A stretch of 64,000 bases of DNA from Xanthobacter oligotrophicus (GCF_008364685.1 NZ_VTTL01000002.1:124001-188000); one strand, 5' to 3'; shown: positions 29,295 through 38,840, numbered from the stretch's first letter. Notes: a model not told the origin generated them from the letters alone. Numbers and translations: made by a program.

Positions 29295-31997
29295 ATGCCC
29301 GACGACCGAGCCGCCCCCGTGCGGCCTTCGCCCGATGCCCTGCTCGCGGCCGCCGAGCAGGAGACGCGCGGCCGCCTGAAGATCTTCCTCGGGGCCGCGC
29401 CCGGCGTCGGCAAGACCTACGAGATGCTCGCCTCCGGCCACGCCCGCCGGAACGACGGCACCGACGTGGTGATCGGCGTGGTGGAGACCCACGGCCGGCG
29501 CGAGACGGAAGCGCTGGTTGCCGGCCTCGAGGTGATCCCGCGCCGGAGCATCCCCTACAAGGGGCGGATGATCGAGGAGATGGACCTCGACGCCATCCTC
29601 GCCCGCCGCCCCGCTTTGGTGCTGGTGGATGAACTGGCCCACACCAACGCCCCCGGGAGCCGCCACGCCAAGCGCACCATGGACGTGGAGGAGCTGCTGG
29701 CGGCGGGCATCGATGTCTACACCACGCTCAACATCCAGCATGTGGAGAGCCTCAACGACGTGGTGGCGCAGATCACCCGCGTCCGCGTGCGCGAGACGGT
29801 GCCCGACGCCATCATCGACCGCGCCGACGACATCGAGGTCATCGACATCACCCCCGGCGACCTCCTCCAGCGCCTGAAGGAGGGCAAGGTCTACGTGCCC
29901 GAGACGGCGCGGCGGGCGGTGGAGAATTATTTCTCCCCCGGCAACCTCACCGCCCTGCGCGAACTCGCCCTGCGCCGCACCGCCGAGCGGGTGGACGAGC
30001 AATTGCTCTCCCACATGCGCGCCCATGCCATATCCGGCCCGTGGGCGGCGGGGGAGCGGGTGCTGGTCTGCCTCAGCGAGGACCCGCGCAGCGCCGCTCT
30101 GGTGCGCTACGCCAAGCGCCTCGCCGACCGGCTGCGGGCGCCGTGGGTGGCTCTCTATGTGGAGACCGAGCGCGCACTGCGGCTCGACACCGCCGAGCGC
30201 GACCGCGTCGCCGACTTCCTCAGGCTGGCGGAGCGCATGGGCGGGGAGGCCGTGACCATCCCCGGCGGCACCCGCATCGCCGATGATGTGCTCACCTATG
30301 CCCGGTCGGCCAACGTGACCCATATCGTCATCGGCAAGTCGGATCGCTCCCGCTGGTTCGAGATCCTCAACGGCTCGGTGGTGCATGACCTGGTGCGCCG
30401 CTCCGGCAACATCTCGGTCCACGTCATCGCCGGGGAAAAGGAGACGACCGCGCCCGGCCGCACCGCAGCGGCCGCGCCCACCGCCCGGCGCGAGACCTGG
30501 CCCTATCTCGCCAGCCTCGTCATCGTCGCGCTGGCGACAGTGGTGGGCTTCGGCCTGCAGAAGATCCTCGCGCTCCAGAACATCGCGCTGGTGTTCCTCA
30601 CGGCGGTGCTGGTGAGCGCGGTGCGCTTCGGGCTGGCGCCGGCGCTGCTCGCCTCCGTCGCCGGCATGCTGGCGTTCAACTTCTTCTTCATCCCGCCGCT
30701 CTATACCTTCACCATTACAGATCCGGAGAACGTGGTCGCGCTGTTCTTCTTCCTTGTGGTGGCCATCATCGCCTCGAACCTCACGGCGCGGGTGCGCGCC
30801 CAGGCGCTGGCGGCGCGGGCGCGGGCGAAGACGGCGGAAGACCTCTACCTGTTCTCCCGGAAGCTCGCGGGCGCCGGCACCCTCGACGACCTGCTCTGGG
30901 CCACGGCGTTCCAGATCGCCTCCATGCTGAACGTGCGGGTGGTGATCGTGCTGCCGGACGCCGACACGCTGGCGGTGAAGGCCGCCTATCCGCCGGAAGA
31001 CGCCATCGACGCCGCCGACCTTGCCGCCGCCCGCTGGGCGTTCGAGAACAACCGCTGGGCCGGGCGCGGCGCCGATACGCTGCCGGGGGCGAAGCGCCTG
31101 TTCATGCCCATGCAGACCGGGCGCGGCGCCGTCGGCGTCATCGGCATCGACCGCGACAAGGAGGGGCCGCTCCTCACCCCCGAGCAGCGGCGCCTCGTGG
31201 ATGCGCTGGCCGACCAGGCGGCGCTCGCCGTGGAGCGAGTGAACCTCGTTGCCGACGTGGAGAAGGCGAAGCTGGACGCCGCCACCGACCGGCTACGCAC
31301 GGCGCTCCTCACCTCCATCTCCCACGACCTGAAGACCCCGCTCGCCTCCATCATGGGCGCGGCGGGCACGCTGCGCAGCTTCTTCTCCGCGCTGACCGAG
31401 GAGGCGCGCTCGGACCTGCTCTCCACCGTCGAGGAGGAAGCCGAGCGGCTCAACCGCTTCATCGCCAACCTGCTCGACATGACCCGGCTGGAATCCGGCG
31501 CCATCGTGCCCAATGCCGGGCTGTGCGACGTGAGCGAGGTGGTGGGCAGCGCGCTGAACCGCGCCCAGTCCATTCTGCGGCATCATCGCCTCGAGATCGA
31601 GCTTGCCCCGGACCTGCCGATGCTCAACATCGATCCCGTGCTGTTCGAGCAGGCCCTGTTCAACCTCCTCGACAATGCCGCAAAATATGCGCCGGAGGGC
31701 TCGCTGGTGCGCATCGAGGGCTGGTCCGACGGCGCCTTCGTCACGCTCTGCGTGCTGGACGAGGGGCCGGGCATCGCCGAGGAGGACCGCGAGCGGGTGT
31801 TCGACAAATTCTATCGCGTCCGCAAGGGGGATCAGGTGCGGGCCGGCACCGGCCTCGGCCTCGGCATCAGCCGCGGCTTCCTGGAGGCCATGGGCGGCAC
31901 CCTCACCGCCGACGGGCGGCCCGACCGGCGCGGGGCCGCCTTCACCATCCGCATGCCGGTGCCACCCCAGGCTCGTGCGCTAAAGGCGTTGCCATGA
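29295..31997 (+). CDS. kdpD: Osmosensitive K(+) channel histidine kinase
   Basis: A 900-aa sensor kinase. The N-terminal KdpD domain carries a Walker A (GAAPGVGKTYEM, residues about 33-44) and a Walker B region (LVLVDELAHTN). A universal-stress-protein domain covers about 250-375, followed by four DUF4118 membrane helices (about 400-490), a GAF domain, the phospho-acceptor His677 (SISHDLKTPLASIMGAAGTLR) and the HATPase boxes N (FNLLDNAAKYAPEG) and G (LDEGPGI, GTGLGLGISRG). It senses K+ limitation and phosphorylates KdpE. A GGAGGA site precedes the ATG. Confidence 0.96.
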   Translation: MPDDRAAPVRPSPDALLAAAEQETRGRLKIFLGAAPGVGKTYEMLASGHARRNDGTDVVIGVVETHGRRETEALVAGLEVIPRRSIPYKGRMIEEMDLDAILARRPALVLVDELAHTNAPGSRHAKRTMDVEELLAAGIDVYTTLNIQHVESLNDVVAQITRVRVRETVPDAIIDRADDIEVIDITPGDLLQRLKEGKVYVPETARRAVENYFSPGNLTALRELALRRTAERVDEQLLSHMRAHAISGPWAAGERVLVCLSEDPRSAALVRYAKRLADRLRAPWVALYVETERALRLDTAERDRVADFLRLAERMGGEAVTIPGGTRIADDVLTYARSANVTHIVIGKSDRSRWFEILNGSVVHDLVRRSGNISVHVIAGEKETTAPGRTAAAAPTARRETWPYLASLVIVALATVVGFGLQKILALQNIALVFLTAVLVSAVRFGLAPALLASVAGMLAFNFFFIPPLYTFTITDPENVVALFFFLVVAIIASNLTARVRAQALAARARAKTAEDLYLFSRKLAGAGTLDDLLWATAFQIASMLNVRVVIVLPDADTLAVKAAYPPEDAIDAADLAAARWAFENNRWAGRGADTLPGAKRLFMPMQTGRGAVGVIGIDRDKEGPLLTPEQRRLVDALADQAALAVERVNLVADVEKAKLDAATDRLRTALLTSISHDLKTPLASIMGAAGTLRSFFSALTEEARSDLLSTVEEEAERLNRFIANLLDMTRLESGAIVPNAGLCDVSEVVGSALNRAQSILRHHRLEIELAPDLPMLNIDPVLFEQALFNLLDNAAKYAPEGSLVRIEGWSDGAFVTLCVLDEGPGIAEEDRERVFDKFYRVRKGDQVRAGTGLGLGISRGFLEAMGGTLTADGRPDRRGAAFTIRMPVPPQARALKALP

Positions 31998-32022
31998 AAG
32001 GCGCGGTCATGAGGAGGACACC

Positions 32023-32709
32023 ATGAACGGCGTGAAGCTCCTCGTGGTGGATGACGAGCCGGCCATCCGCAAGCTACTCAATGCCGGGCTTTCCACCCAG
32101 GGCTATGACGTGACCAGCGCCGCCACCGCTGCCGAGGCCATCGCCCGCGTGGGTGAGGCCCGGCCCGACCTCGTCATCCTCGACCTCGGCCTGCCCGACA
32201 TGCCCGGCCGCGACCTGCTGGCCCGGTGGCGGGCCGAGGGGCTGGATGTCCCCGTGGTGATCCTCTCCAGCCGCACCGACGAGGCGGGCATCGTCGAGGC
32301 GCTGGAGGGCGGCGCCGACGATTACGTCACCAAGCCCTTCGGCATGAACGAGCTGATCGCCCGCCTGCGCGTCGCCCTGCGCCACCGCCTCCAGCAGCAG
32401 GGGGAAAAGCCCCTGTTCAAGGTGGGCGACCTGTCGGTGGACCTGGTGCGCCGCATCGTCCGGCTGAAGGAGCGGGAGGTGAAGCTCTCGCCCAAGGAAT
32501 ACGACATCCTGCGCCTCATGGTGCAGCACGCCGGACGGGTGCTGACCCACGCCTTCATCCTGCAACGAGTGTGGGGGCAGGCCTATGACGTGCAGTATCT
32601 GCGGGTCTATGTGCGCCAGTTGCGGCAGAAGCTGGAGGACAACGCCGAGCAGCCGCGCTACATCCGCACCGAGACCGGCGTCGGTTACCGCCTCGCCGAG
32701 CCGGACTGA
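32023..32709 (+). CDS. kdpE: KDP operon response regulator
   Basis: A 228-aa OmpR/PhoB-family regulator. Receiver residues 1-120 have the acidic pair DDE (10-12), phospho-acceptor Asp54 (LVILDLGLPDMPGRD) and Lys in DDYVTKPFGMNEL. The winged-helix DNA-binding domain follows (VKLSPKEYDILRLMVQHAGRVLTHAFILQRVWG ... YLRVYVRQLRQKLE). It starts 25 bp after kdpD with GAGGAGG upstream, so the two are co-transcribed. It should activate kdpFABC. Confidence 0.97.
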   Translation: MNGVKLLVVDDEPAIRKLLNAGLSTQGYDVTSAATAAEAIARVGEARPDLVILDLGLPDMPGRDLLARWRAEGLDVPVVILSSRTDEAGIVEALEGGADDYVTKPFGMNELIARLRVALRHRLQQQGEKPLFKVGDLSVDLVRRIVRLKEREVKLSPKEYDILRLMVQHAGRVLTHAFILQRVWGQAYDVQYLRVYVRQLRQKLEDNAEQPRYIRTETGVGYRLAEPD

Positions 32710-33074
32710 GCGGCAGACGGCCATACGCTGCCACCCGGTTCGCAGCCGGGCGCGCAATGCGCGGTATTCCCCGGGCTCTGAAAGCTGCGCGCCGGCGGCG
32801 GCCGCCAATCCGGTGGACCGGACCGTGAACGGCACCCGGCTCGACACGACATCGCGATTTCGTTCGACAAAATAATGCTCTAGGCTCGCCCGGGCTTACC
32901 CGAGCCGGGCCGATCCATGATCCTGCGCACCAGCTTTGCCACCCTCGCGCTGCGCGCGGCCCCGCCCGCCCCGCGCGGCTGGACCGGGCACGACGGTCAC
33001 GACCATGACCGACACGCCCCCTTGTTCATCAGCATCGGTGCCGCGCGGCGACCCGCCCGCAAGCGGGGGACGGC
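32710..33074. other. Intergenic region between kdpE and the NCS2 permease
   Basis: A 365-bp gap. A modest inverted pair CCCGG/CCGGG at about 32738-32756 could end the kdp transcript. Near 32886-32910 is a second inverted pattern built from CTCG/CGAG and GGGC elements. The last 158 bp are covered by a possible 53-codon frame described separately. I see no other gene. Confidence 0.4.
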
Positions 33075-33078
33075 ATGA
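32917..33078 (+). CDS. Possible 53-aa His-rich leader peptide coupled to the permease
   Basis: The frame starts MILRTSFATLALRAA and contains GHDGHDHDRHAP, then an Arg-rich end. Its TGA overlaps the ATG of the permease (ATGA), which suggests translational coupling. There is no clear Shine-Dalgarno site, so this may be chance. The His/Asp cluster could bind a metal. Confidence 0.3.
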   Translation: MILRTSFATLALRAAPPAPRGWTGHDGHDHDRHAPLFISIGAARRPARKRGTA

Positions 33079-34814
33079 GTCTGCGCTACGACCTGCAGTC
33101 GCGCCCGCCGCTGGCGGTGCTCGTCACATCGATCGCCCAGCACATGGGGCTGATGGCGGTGACGCTGGTGTTCCCGGTGCTGGTGGCGCAGGCCGCCGGC
33201 GCGGATGCGACGACGCAAGCCAATTACCTGGCCCTGGCCATGCTCGCCATGGGGCTTTCCACCCTGTTCCAGTCCTGGGGCGGGCGGCTGCCGGGACTGC
33301 CGCGCATCGGCAGCGGCTTCCTGTTGCCGGCGGTGTTCACCGCCGCCTACCTGCCCGCCGCGCTGCTCACCGCCAAGACCGGCGGGCTTCCCGCGGTGGC
33401 CGGGCTCACCATCGCGGCGGGGCTGACCCAGATCACCCTCAGCCGCTTCATCAGCCGGCTGCGGCCATATCTGCCCATCGAGATCGTCGGGCTGGTGGTG
33501 GTGCTGATCGGCATCATCCTGGGGGTGGTCGCGTTCAAGCTGGTGGTGGGACTGGGGCAGGACCGCCCCCTGTCGGTGGATGGCACCGGCGCCGCCGTGC
33601 TGGCGCTGGCGGTGATGATCGGCCTTGCGGTGTGGGGCACGGCCCGGCTCAAGACCATGGCGGTGCTGGTGGGCCTCGCTGTGGGAACCGCCTTCCATCT
33701 GGCGTGGGGGCTCGCCGACCCCACCGGCGCATCCTCGGCCGATGTGGGCGCGCCCCTGACCGCCCTTGCCCCCTCGTTCGCCAGTTCGCTCGGCTGGTCG
33801 CTGAACTGGCCGCTGGTCGTCCCGAGCTTCAGCGTCGGGCTGCTGCCGGGCTTCCTCGCCGGGGCGCTGGCCTGCACCCTGCGCGGCTTCGGCGACATGG
33901 TGGCGAGCCAGCGGGCCAATGACCGCGACTGGAAGCGGCCGGACTATCCCAACATCGAGGCCGGCGTGCTCGCCGACGGCCTCGGCACGCTCATGGCCGG
34001 TCTGCTCGGCACCATGGGGCTGAATACCTATTCCGCCAGCGTCGGGCTTTCGGTGGCGACGCAGGTGCTGGCGCGCCGGGTGGCCCTGGGCGTGGGCTTT
34101 GGCTGGATCGCCCTCGCCTTCCTGCCCGGCGCATCCGCCCTGGTGCTGGCCATTCCGCGCGGGGTGCTGGGGGCGGCGCTGTTGTTCGCCTCCGCCTTCA
34201 TCGTCCTGTCCGGCGTGTCGATCCTCGGGCAGAGGATGCTCGATGCCCGGCGGACCATCACGGTGGGGCTCGGCTTCCTCATGGGCCTGTCGTTCGACCA
34301 GCTGCCCACCTTCTACTCCGAACACCTCGCGTCGGAGCTTCAGTCCGTGGTCAGCTCCTCGCTGATCCTCGGCCTGTTCACGGCGCTGGCGCTGAACGCC
34401 CTGTTCCGCATCGGCCGGCGCACCACGCTCAGGACGCACTGGCAGCCCGAGACCGGGTTTTCGACCCTGCGTCCCTTCCTGCTGGATGCCGGCGGCGTGG
34501 AAGGCGCCCGCGCCGATGGCGTCGCACGCTTGGTGCAGCTGACGGAGGAATTCAGCACCGCCGCCCCCTCCCTCGCCGCCGGGGCCGGGGTGGAGGTGGC
34601 GGCGACCTTCGACGAACACCAGCTGCAGCTGGCTTTCACCTGGGCCGGCCGGCCCCTGGAGCCGGGCCCCCCGCCCAGCCTGGACCCGGACGTGGACGAG
34701 GACGCGGTGATGAACGGCATCGTGCTGCTGATGATGACCCGGCTGTCGGATCGCCTCACCCGCCGCGTGCTGGCGGACGGACGGCACGAGCTGCTGTGCG
34801 TGGTGGACCAGTAG
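33075..34814 (+). CDS. NCS2-type nucleobase permease with C-terminal HATPase-like extension
   Basis: A 579-aa protein. Residues about 1-440 are a nucleobase:cation symporter-2 (xanthine/uracil permease) with 12-14 hydrophobic segments (SIAQHMGLMAVTLVFPVLVAQAAG; GTMGLNTYSASVGLSVATQV). Family members import xanthine, uric acid or uracil with a cation. Residues about 470-579 are extra and soluble: VEVAATFDEHQLQLAFTWAGRPL, then a DEDAVMNGIVLLMMTRLSDR helix and a final LLCVVDQ strand. This resembles a degenerate anti-sigma/HATPase_c_2 fold, and suggests a regulatory domain. The neighbours do not encode purine catabolism. Confidence 0.85.
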   Translation: MSLRYDLQSRPPLAVLVTSIAQHMGLMAVTLVFPVLVAQAAGADATTQANYLALAMLAMGLSTLFQSWGGRLPGLPRIGSGFLLPAVFTAAYLPAALLTAKTGGLPAVAGLTIAAGLTQITLSRFISRLRPYLPIEIVGLVVVLIGIILGVVAFKLVVGLGQDRPLSVDGTGAAVLALAVMIGLAVWGTARLKTMAVLVGLAVGTAFHLAWGLADPTGASSADVGAPLTALAPSFASSLGWSLNWPLVVPSFSVGLLPGFLAGALACTLRGFGDMVASQRANDRDWKRPDYPNIEAGVLADGLGTLMAGLLGTMGLNTYSASVGLSVATQVLARRVALGVGFGWIALAFLPGASALVLAIPRGVLGAALLFASAFIVLSGVSILGQRMLDARRTITVGLGFLMGLSFDQLPTFYSEHLASELQSVVSSSLILGLFTALALNALFRIGRRTTLRTHWQPETGFSTLRPFLLDAGGVEGARADGVARLVQLTEEFSTAAPSLAAGAGVEVAATFDEHQLQLAFTWAGRPLEPGPPPSLDPDVDEDAVMNGIVLLMMTRLSDRLTRRVLADGRHELLCVVDQ

Positions 34815-34825
34815 GACGGCCCGCA

Positions 34826-34932
34826 CTGGAGCTTTTTTCCGCTCGCCTTGGCTCACGGAAAAAAGCTCCAGAGTCTTGCATTGACGCGTTTCCTTCACGC
34901 GAACCGGTGCCCACTTCGCTTGAAAACGCTCT
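34826..34932. repeat. Dispersed intergenic repeat, copy B, forming a terminator-like hairpin
   Basis: Homologous to 6383-6486. Its left half forms a perfect 14-bp stem, TGGAGCTTTTTTCC with GGAAAAAAGCTCCA (34827-34870), around a 16-base loop. It sits between the convergent permease and ABC exporter genes, so it probably terminates one or both transcripts. Confidence 0.75.
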
Positions 34933-34969
34933 AAAACAGGGGCCGGCACCTGCGCGCCGCCCCCTGTTT

Positions 34970-36784
34970 TCACGCCGCGAGCCCCCGGGCCAGCTCCATG
35001 GCCTGCCGCTCGAACAGGCGGCGGTAGAGGCCACCCTCGCGCTGCACCAGGGCATCGTGGTCACCCTCCTCCACGATCCGGCCGCGATCGAACACCAGCA
35101 GGCGGTCGAGCGAGCGCACCGTGGACAGCCGGTGGGCGATGACGAGCGTCGTGCGCCCCACCATCAGCCGCTCCATGGCCTCCTGGATCGCGGCTTCCGA
35201 TTCCGAATCGAGGCTGGAGGTGGCCTCGTCCAGGATCAGGATGCGCGCATCCGCGAGGAAGGCGCGGGCGATGGCGATGCGCTGGCGCTCTCCGCCGGAG
35301 AGCTTCACGCCCCGCTCGCCCACCAGCGTGCCGTAGCCACGCGGCATGCGCTCGATGAAGCCAGCCGCATTGGCCAGCTCCGCCGCCCGCCGGATCTCCG
35401 CGAAGGAGGCGTCGGGACGGCCATAGGCGATGTTCTCCATCAGCGAGCGATGGAACAGGACAGGCTCCTGCTGCACCACCGCGATGGCCCGCCGGAGCGA
35501 GCCTTGCGTCACCGCGCGCACGTCCTGCCCGTCCACGGTCACCCGGCCGGAGGTCACCGGGCTGGAGGTCACGTCGTGCAGGCGCTGGATCAGCTTCACG
35601 AACGTGGTCTTGCCCGAGCCGGAATGGCCCACGAGGCCCACCCGCTCGCCGCCATCGATGGTGACGTTCAGGTCCTCGAACAGTGGCGTGCCGTGGCCGC
35701 GATAATGGAAGGTGACGTGCTCGAAGGCGATGCGCCCGTCCTCCACCCTGATCGGCACGGCTCCCTTCGCATCGGCGATGGCCACGGGCTGCTGGTGGAT
35801 CTCCACCAGTTCCTCCAGCTCGTTGAGGGAGCGCTGGAGATTGTGCACGTGCATGCCGATGTCGCGCAGGTAGGAATGCACGACAAGGTAGGTGGTGAGC
35901 ACATAAGCGATGTCGCCCGCGCTCGCCGCGCCCTGCCGCCACAGCATCAGCGCCGTGCCGATGATGGAGGCCTGCAACGCCACCAGCGCCAGAAGCTGCG
36001 CCGTTCCGGCCCAGGTGCCCGCCATCCAGGTGCGACGAGTGCGCCCGTTCCACTTGGCGAGCACGCGGGAAAGCCGCGCCTCCTCCCGCTCCTCGGCGCC
36101 GAAGCCCTTGACCACCGCGTTGCAGCCCACCGCGTCCGCCAGCACGCCGCCGACGCGGGTATCCCACGCATTGGAAAGGCGGGCCGCCGGCGCCACGAAG
36201 TTCAGCGACAGCACCAGCGTCAGCGTCACGAAGGCCACCGCGCCCACCGCCACCACGAGGCCCATCACCGGCCAGTGCAGGCCCAGCAAAATCGCCGAGC
36301 CGGCCAGCGCCACCACGGACGGGAACAGCGCCACCAGCAAGGTGTCGTGCAGCACGTCGAGGGACCACATGCCGCGCGAGATCTTGCGCACGGTGGAGCC
36401 GGCAAACGTGCTCGCATGCCAGTCCGCCGAGAAGCGCTGAACGCGGGCGAAGGCATCCGCCGCCAGGTCCGACATCATGCGCAGGGTGAGCCGCACGATG
36501 ATGACATAGGTGAAGTGCCGGGCGGTGACCATCACCGCGCCGAGGGCCACGATGGCAAGGAAGGCCGCCGTCGCCGCCTGCCACGCCGCCTCCCGGTCCG
36601 CGCCCGCGAGCGCGCCGATGAGCCGGCCGGCGAACAGCGGCACGAACACTTCCGCCAGCGTGGCGACGAGCACGGCGGCGGCGGTGGCGGCAATCACACC
36701 CTTCCGGCGCCGCCAGTGGCCGAGGAGGAAGGCGAAGACGGCGCGGAAGGGCACCCCGCGCTTGTGGGTCTGGAAGAGCGACAT
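34970..36784 (-). CDS. ABC transporter, exporter type, fused permease and ATPase
   Basis: A 604-aa half-transporter. About six membrane helices occupy residues 20-310. The ATPase domain follows with Walker A GHSGSGKTTF, the Q-loop VVQQEPVLFH, the signature LSGGERQRIAIARAF, Walker B ILILDEATSSLDSES and the His switch VIAHRLSTV. It likely works as a homodimer exporting a lipid, drug or peptide (MsbA/ABCB-like). The start at 36784 (MSLFQTHKRG) is chosen because the 43 upstream codons to 36913 are Arg/Pro-rich and lack family similarity. It stands alone on the minus strand. Confidence 0.9.
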   Translation of the reverse strand: MSLFQTHKRGVPFRAVFAFLLGHWRRRKGVIAATAAAVLVATLAEVFVPLFAGRLIGALAGADREAAWQAATAAFLAIVALGAVMVTARHFTYVIIVRLTLRMMSDLAADAFARVQRFSADWHASTFAGSTVRKISRGMWSLDVLHDTLLVALFPSVVALAGSAILLGLHWPVMGLVVAVGAVAFVTLTLVLSLNFVAPAARLSNAWDTRVGGVLADAVGCNAVVKGFGAEEREEARLSRVLAKWNGRTRRTWMAGTWAGTAQLLALVALQASIIGTALMLWRQGAASAGDIAYVLTTYLVVHSYLRDIGMHVHNLQRSLNELEELVEIHQQPVAIADAKGAVPIRVEDGRIAFEHVTFHYRGHGTPLFEDLNVTIDGGERVGLVGHSGSGKTTFVKLIQRLHDVTSSPVTSGRVTVDGQDVRAVTQGSLRRAIAVVQQEPVLFHRSLMENIAYGRPDASFAEIRRAAELANAAGFIERMPRGYGTLVGERGVKLSGGERQRIAIARAFLADARILILDEATSSLDSESEAAIQEAMERLMVGRTTLVIAHRLSTVRSLDRLLVFDRGRIVEEGDHDALVQREGGLYRRLFERQAMELARGLAA

Positions 36785-37337
36785 GACACGTTCCCGGCCG
36801 CGCAAGGTCATGCACAAGGCGTGTGCGAAGGGCCGGTCCCTGGTTCGGACAAGGAGAAGCGGCGCAAGGCGCGCCGCGTCGGGTGAGGCGGATGGGGAAG
36901 CGGGCATCGTCATCCCGCCGGCCGGGAGGCCGGCGTGGGGCGGACCACGCGCGCTGGAAGGAGAACCGGACTAGCGGCGTGGATGCCTGGGAATGACGTC
37001 GGTGTGGTGCGTGCGCCGGAAGATACCGCGCGCGAGCCCCGCGCCGATAACGGCTCCCGACGGGACGTGGCCAAACGGGGCGCGGGCAAACGGGGGGCGC
37101 GCAAGCCTGCCGTGGGCAAGCCCTGCGTGGGATGGTGCGTCGGACATGAAATGCTGCATGGACACGACCCTCCCCTCATCACCTAGCGTAAGGATAACCC
37201 GGACGAAACCGTTCGTCGAGCCGGCGCCGGTTCCCCCACACACAGCCATGGCCGATCTGCCGCGGCACGGGGTCTTTCACCGGCGCGCATCAAAGGCTAA
37301 GGTCGCGGCGCTTTTTTGAACGCACACGGGCGGAACC
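36785..37337. other. Divergent intergenic region with a degenerate palindromic repeat
   Basis: A 553-bp gap between the divergent ABC exporter and zinc-finger genes. At 36908-36998 lies a shortened copy of the CGTCATG...CATGACG repeat (CGTCAT at the left, GTGGATGCCTGGGAATGACG at the right). The rest must contain both promoters. Short open frames here are Arg/Gly-rich without ribosome sites, and I reject them. Confidence 0.5.
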
Positions 37338-37595
37338 ATGGCGGACACCGGCATTCCCCACTTCTGCAACGACCTCGGCGTCACCCTGATCGAGGTGGGC
37401 AGCAAGGAATTCATGTGCGTGGGCGCCAAGCCGCCATTCGACCACCCGCACATCTTCATCGACCTCGGCGGCGACACCGAGGCGGTCTGCCCCTATTGCT
37501 CCACGCTCTACCGCTACAATCCGGCCCTTGCCGCCGGCGCGGCCAAGCCGGAAGAGTGCGAGTGGCACGACACCCCGGCGGCCACCGCCGCCTGA
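37338..37595 (+). CDS. Zinc-finger protein, zf-CHCC type
   Basis: An 85-aa protein with the CHCC zinc ligand pattern: Cys in EFMCVGAKPPFDHPHIFID, a His in that segment, and CPYC in EAVCPYCSTLYRYN. This matches the zf-CHCC family related to the NDUFS6 (13-kDa) subunit of mitochondrial complex I. Alphaproteobacterial homologues are short and often encoded alone. A GGCGGA site precedes the ATG. It lies 45 bp before the FAD monooxygenase in the same direction, so the two may be co-transcribed. Confidence 0.9.
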   Translation: MADTGIPHFCNDLGVTLIEVGSKEFMCVGAKPPFDHPHIFIDLGGDTEAVCPYCSTLYRYNPALAAGAAKPEECEWHDTPAATAA

Positions 37596-37640
37596 CCGAA
37601 AGCTGATCCGCCGGCTCCCCGTGCGGAGCCGGATGCCGCC

Positions 37641-38840
37641 ATGGCCGAGCCTGTTCCCTTGCCCATTCCCTTTCGGCCAAAGCCGGTCCGCGCGGCGCGC
37701 AGCGCCGTGGTGGTGGGCGCGGGGATCGGCGGGCTTGCCGCCGCCATTGCCCTCGCCCGCGCCGGCCTCGCGGTGCAGGTGGTGGAGCAGGCGAGGAAGC
37801 TGAAGGAGGTCGGTGCCGGCCTCCAGCTCACCCCCAACGCCACGCGCATCCTGCGGGATTTCGGCCTGCTGAAGCGCCTTGAGCAGGTGGCAGTGGCCCC
37901 GCGCTCCCTGGACGTGCGCGACGGGCGCAGCGGCGCCACCATCACCCGCGCCCACTACGGGCCGGCAGCGACGCGCTACGGCGCGCCCTTCCTCGTGGTG
38001 CATCGGGCGGACCTGCAGAACCTGCTGGCCGATGCCGCCCGGGAGGAAGGGGCCATCCTGACCCTCGGCTCCGACCTGACGGCGGTGGAACCCTCCTTCG
38101 GCGGGGTGCGCGCGGTGGTGAAGCAGGGAGACACCCTGCTGGCCCATGGCGCCGACATCCTCGTCGGCGCCGATGGCGTGCGCTCTGCGGTGCGCGCCCA
38201 TCTCGGCGTCAAGGACCCGCCGGTGTTCGCCCGGCGCCTTGCCTATCGCGCCACCGTGCCGGTGCCGGCGCGCCATCCGCCCGACGTGCGGCTCTATCTC
38301 GGCCGCGACGCCCATCTGGTGGTCTATCCGGTGAAGGGGGGCGAGGTGCTGAACCTCGTCGCCATCGTCAAGCAGACCGAGCCGGTGGCCCGCTGGAGCG
38401 CGCCCGGCGACAGCGCCGCCGTCCACGCCGCCTTCGCCTCCTGGACCGGGGAGGTGCGCAAGCTGCTGGAAAGCGCCTCCCACTTTTTGTGCTGGGGGCT
38501 CTACGACATCGATCCCCTGCCCCGCTGGGGTTCCGGCCGCGTCACGCTTTTGGGCGATGCCGCCCATGCCATGCTGCCCTTCCTCGCCCAGGGCGCGGCG
38601 CAGGCCATCGAGGACGCGGTAAGCCTTGCCGGCGCGCTGACCCGCGAGAACGATGCCGCCACCGCCCTGCGCGCCTATGAAAGCGAGCGGCGCGGCCGCA
38701 CCGCCCGCATCCAGGGCGAGGCGCGGCGCAACGGCATGATCTACCACCTCTCCGGCGCCCCCCGGATCGCCCGCGACCTGGTGCTGCGCCGGCAGGGTCC
38801 GGCCCTGCTGGACCGCTACGGCTGGATCTACGGCGCCTGA
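37641..38840 (+). CDS. FAD-dependent monooxygenase (salicylate hydroxylase-like)
   Basis: A 399-aa group A flavin monooxygenase. The dinucleotide fold is VVVGAGIGGLAAAIALARAG (about residues 23-42). The DG motif is ILVGADGVRSAVRA and the GD motif is VTLLGDAAHAMLPFLAQGAAQAIEDA. The GAGLQLTPNATRIL block is typical of the salicylate and 6-hydroxynicotinate hydroxylase branch. It would hydroxylate an aromatic substrate with NAD(P)H and O2. The substrate is unknown; Coq6-like or FAD-dependent urate hydroxylases look similar. Confidence 0.88.
   Translation: MAEPVPLPIPFRPKPVRAARSAVVVGAGIGGLAAAIALARAGLAVQVVEQARKLKEVGAGLQLTPNATRILRDFGLLKRLEQVAVAPRSLDVRDGRSGATITRAHYGPAATRYGAPFLVVHRADLQNLLADAAREEGAILTLGSDLTAVEPSFGGVRAVVKQGDTLLAHGADILVGADGVRSAVRAHLGVKDPPVFARRLAYRATVPVPARHPPDVRLYLGRDAHLVVYPVKGGEVLNLVAIVKQTEPVARWSAPGDSAAVHAAFASWTGEVRKLLESASHFLCWGLYDIDPLPRWGSGRVTLLGDAAHAMLPFLAQGAAQAIEDAVSLAGALTRENDAATALRAYESERRGRTARIQGEARRNGMIYHLSGAPRIARDLVLRRQGPALLDRYGWIYGA

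Noticed and set aside
36935-37186. Short Arg/Gly-rich frames in the ABC-zinc finger gap
   Set aside because: They overlap on both strands, lack ribosome sites and look like GC-driven noise.
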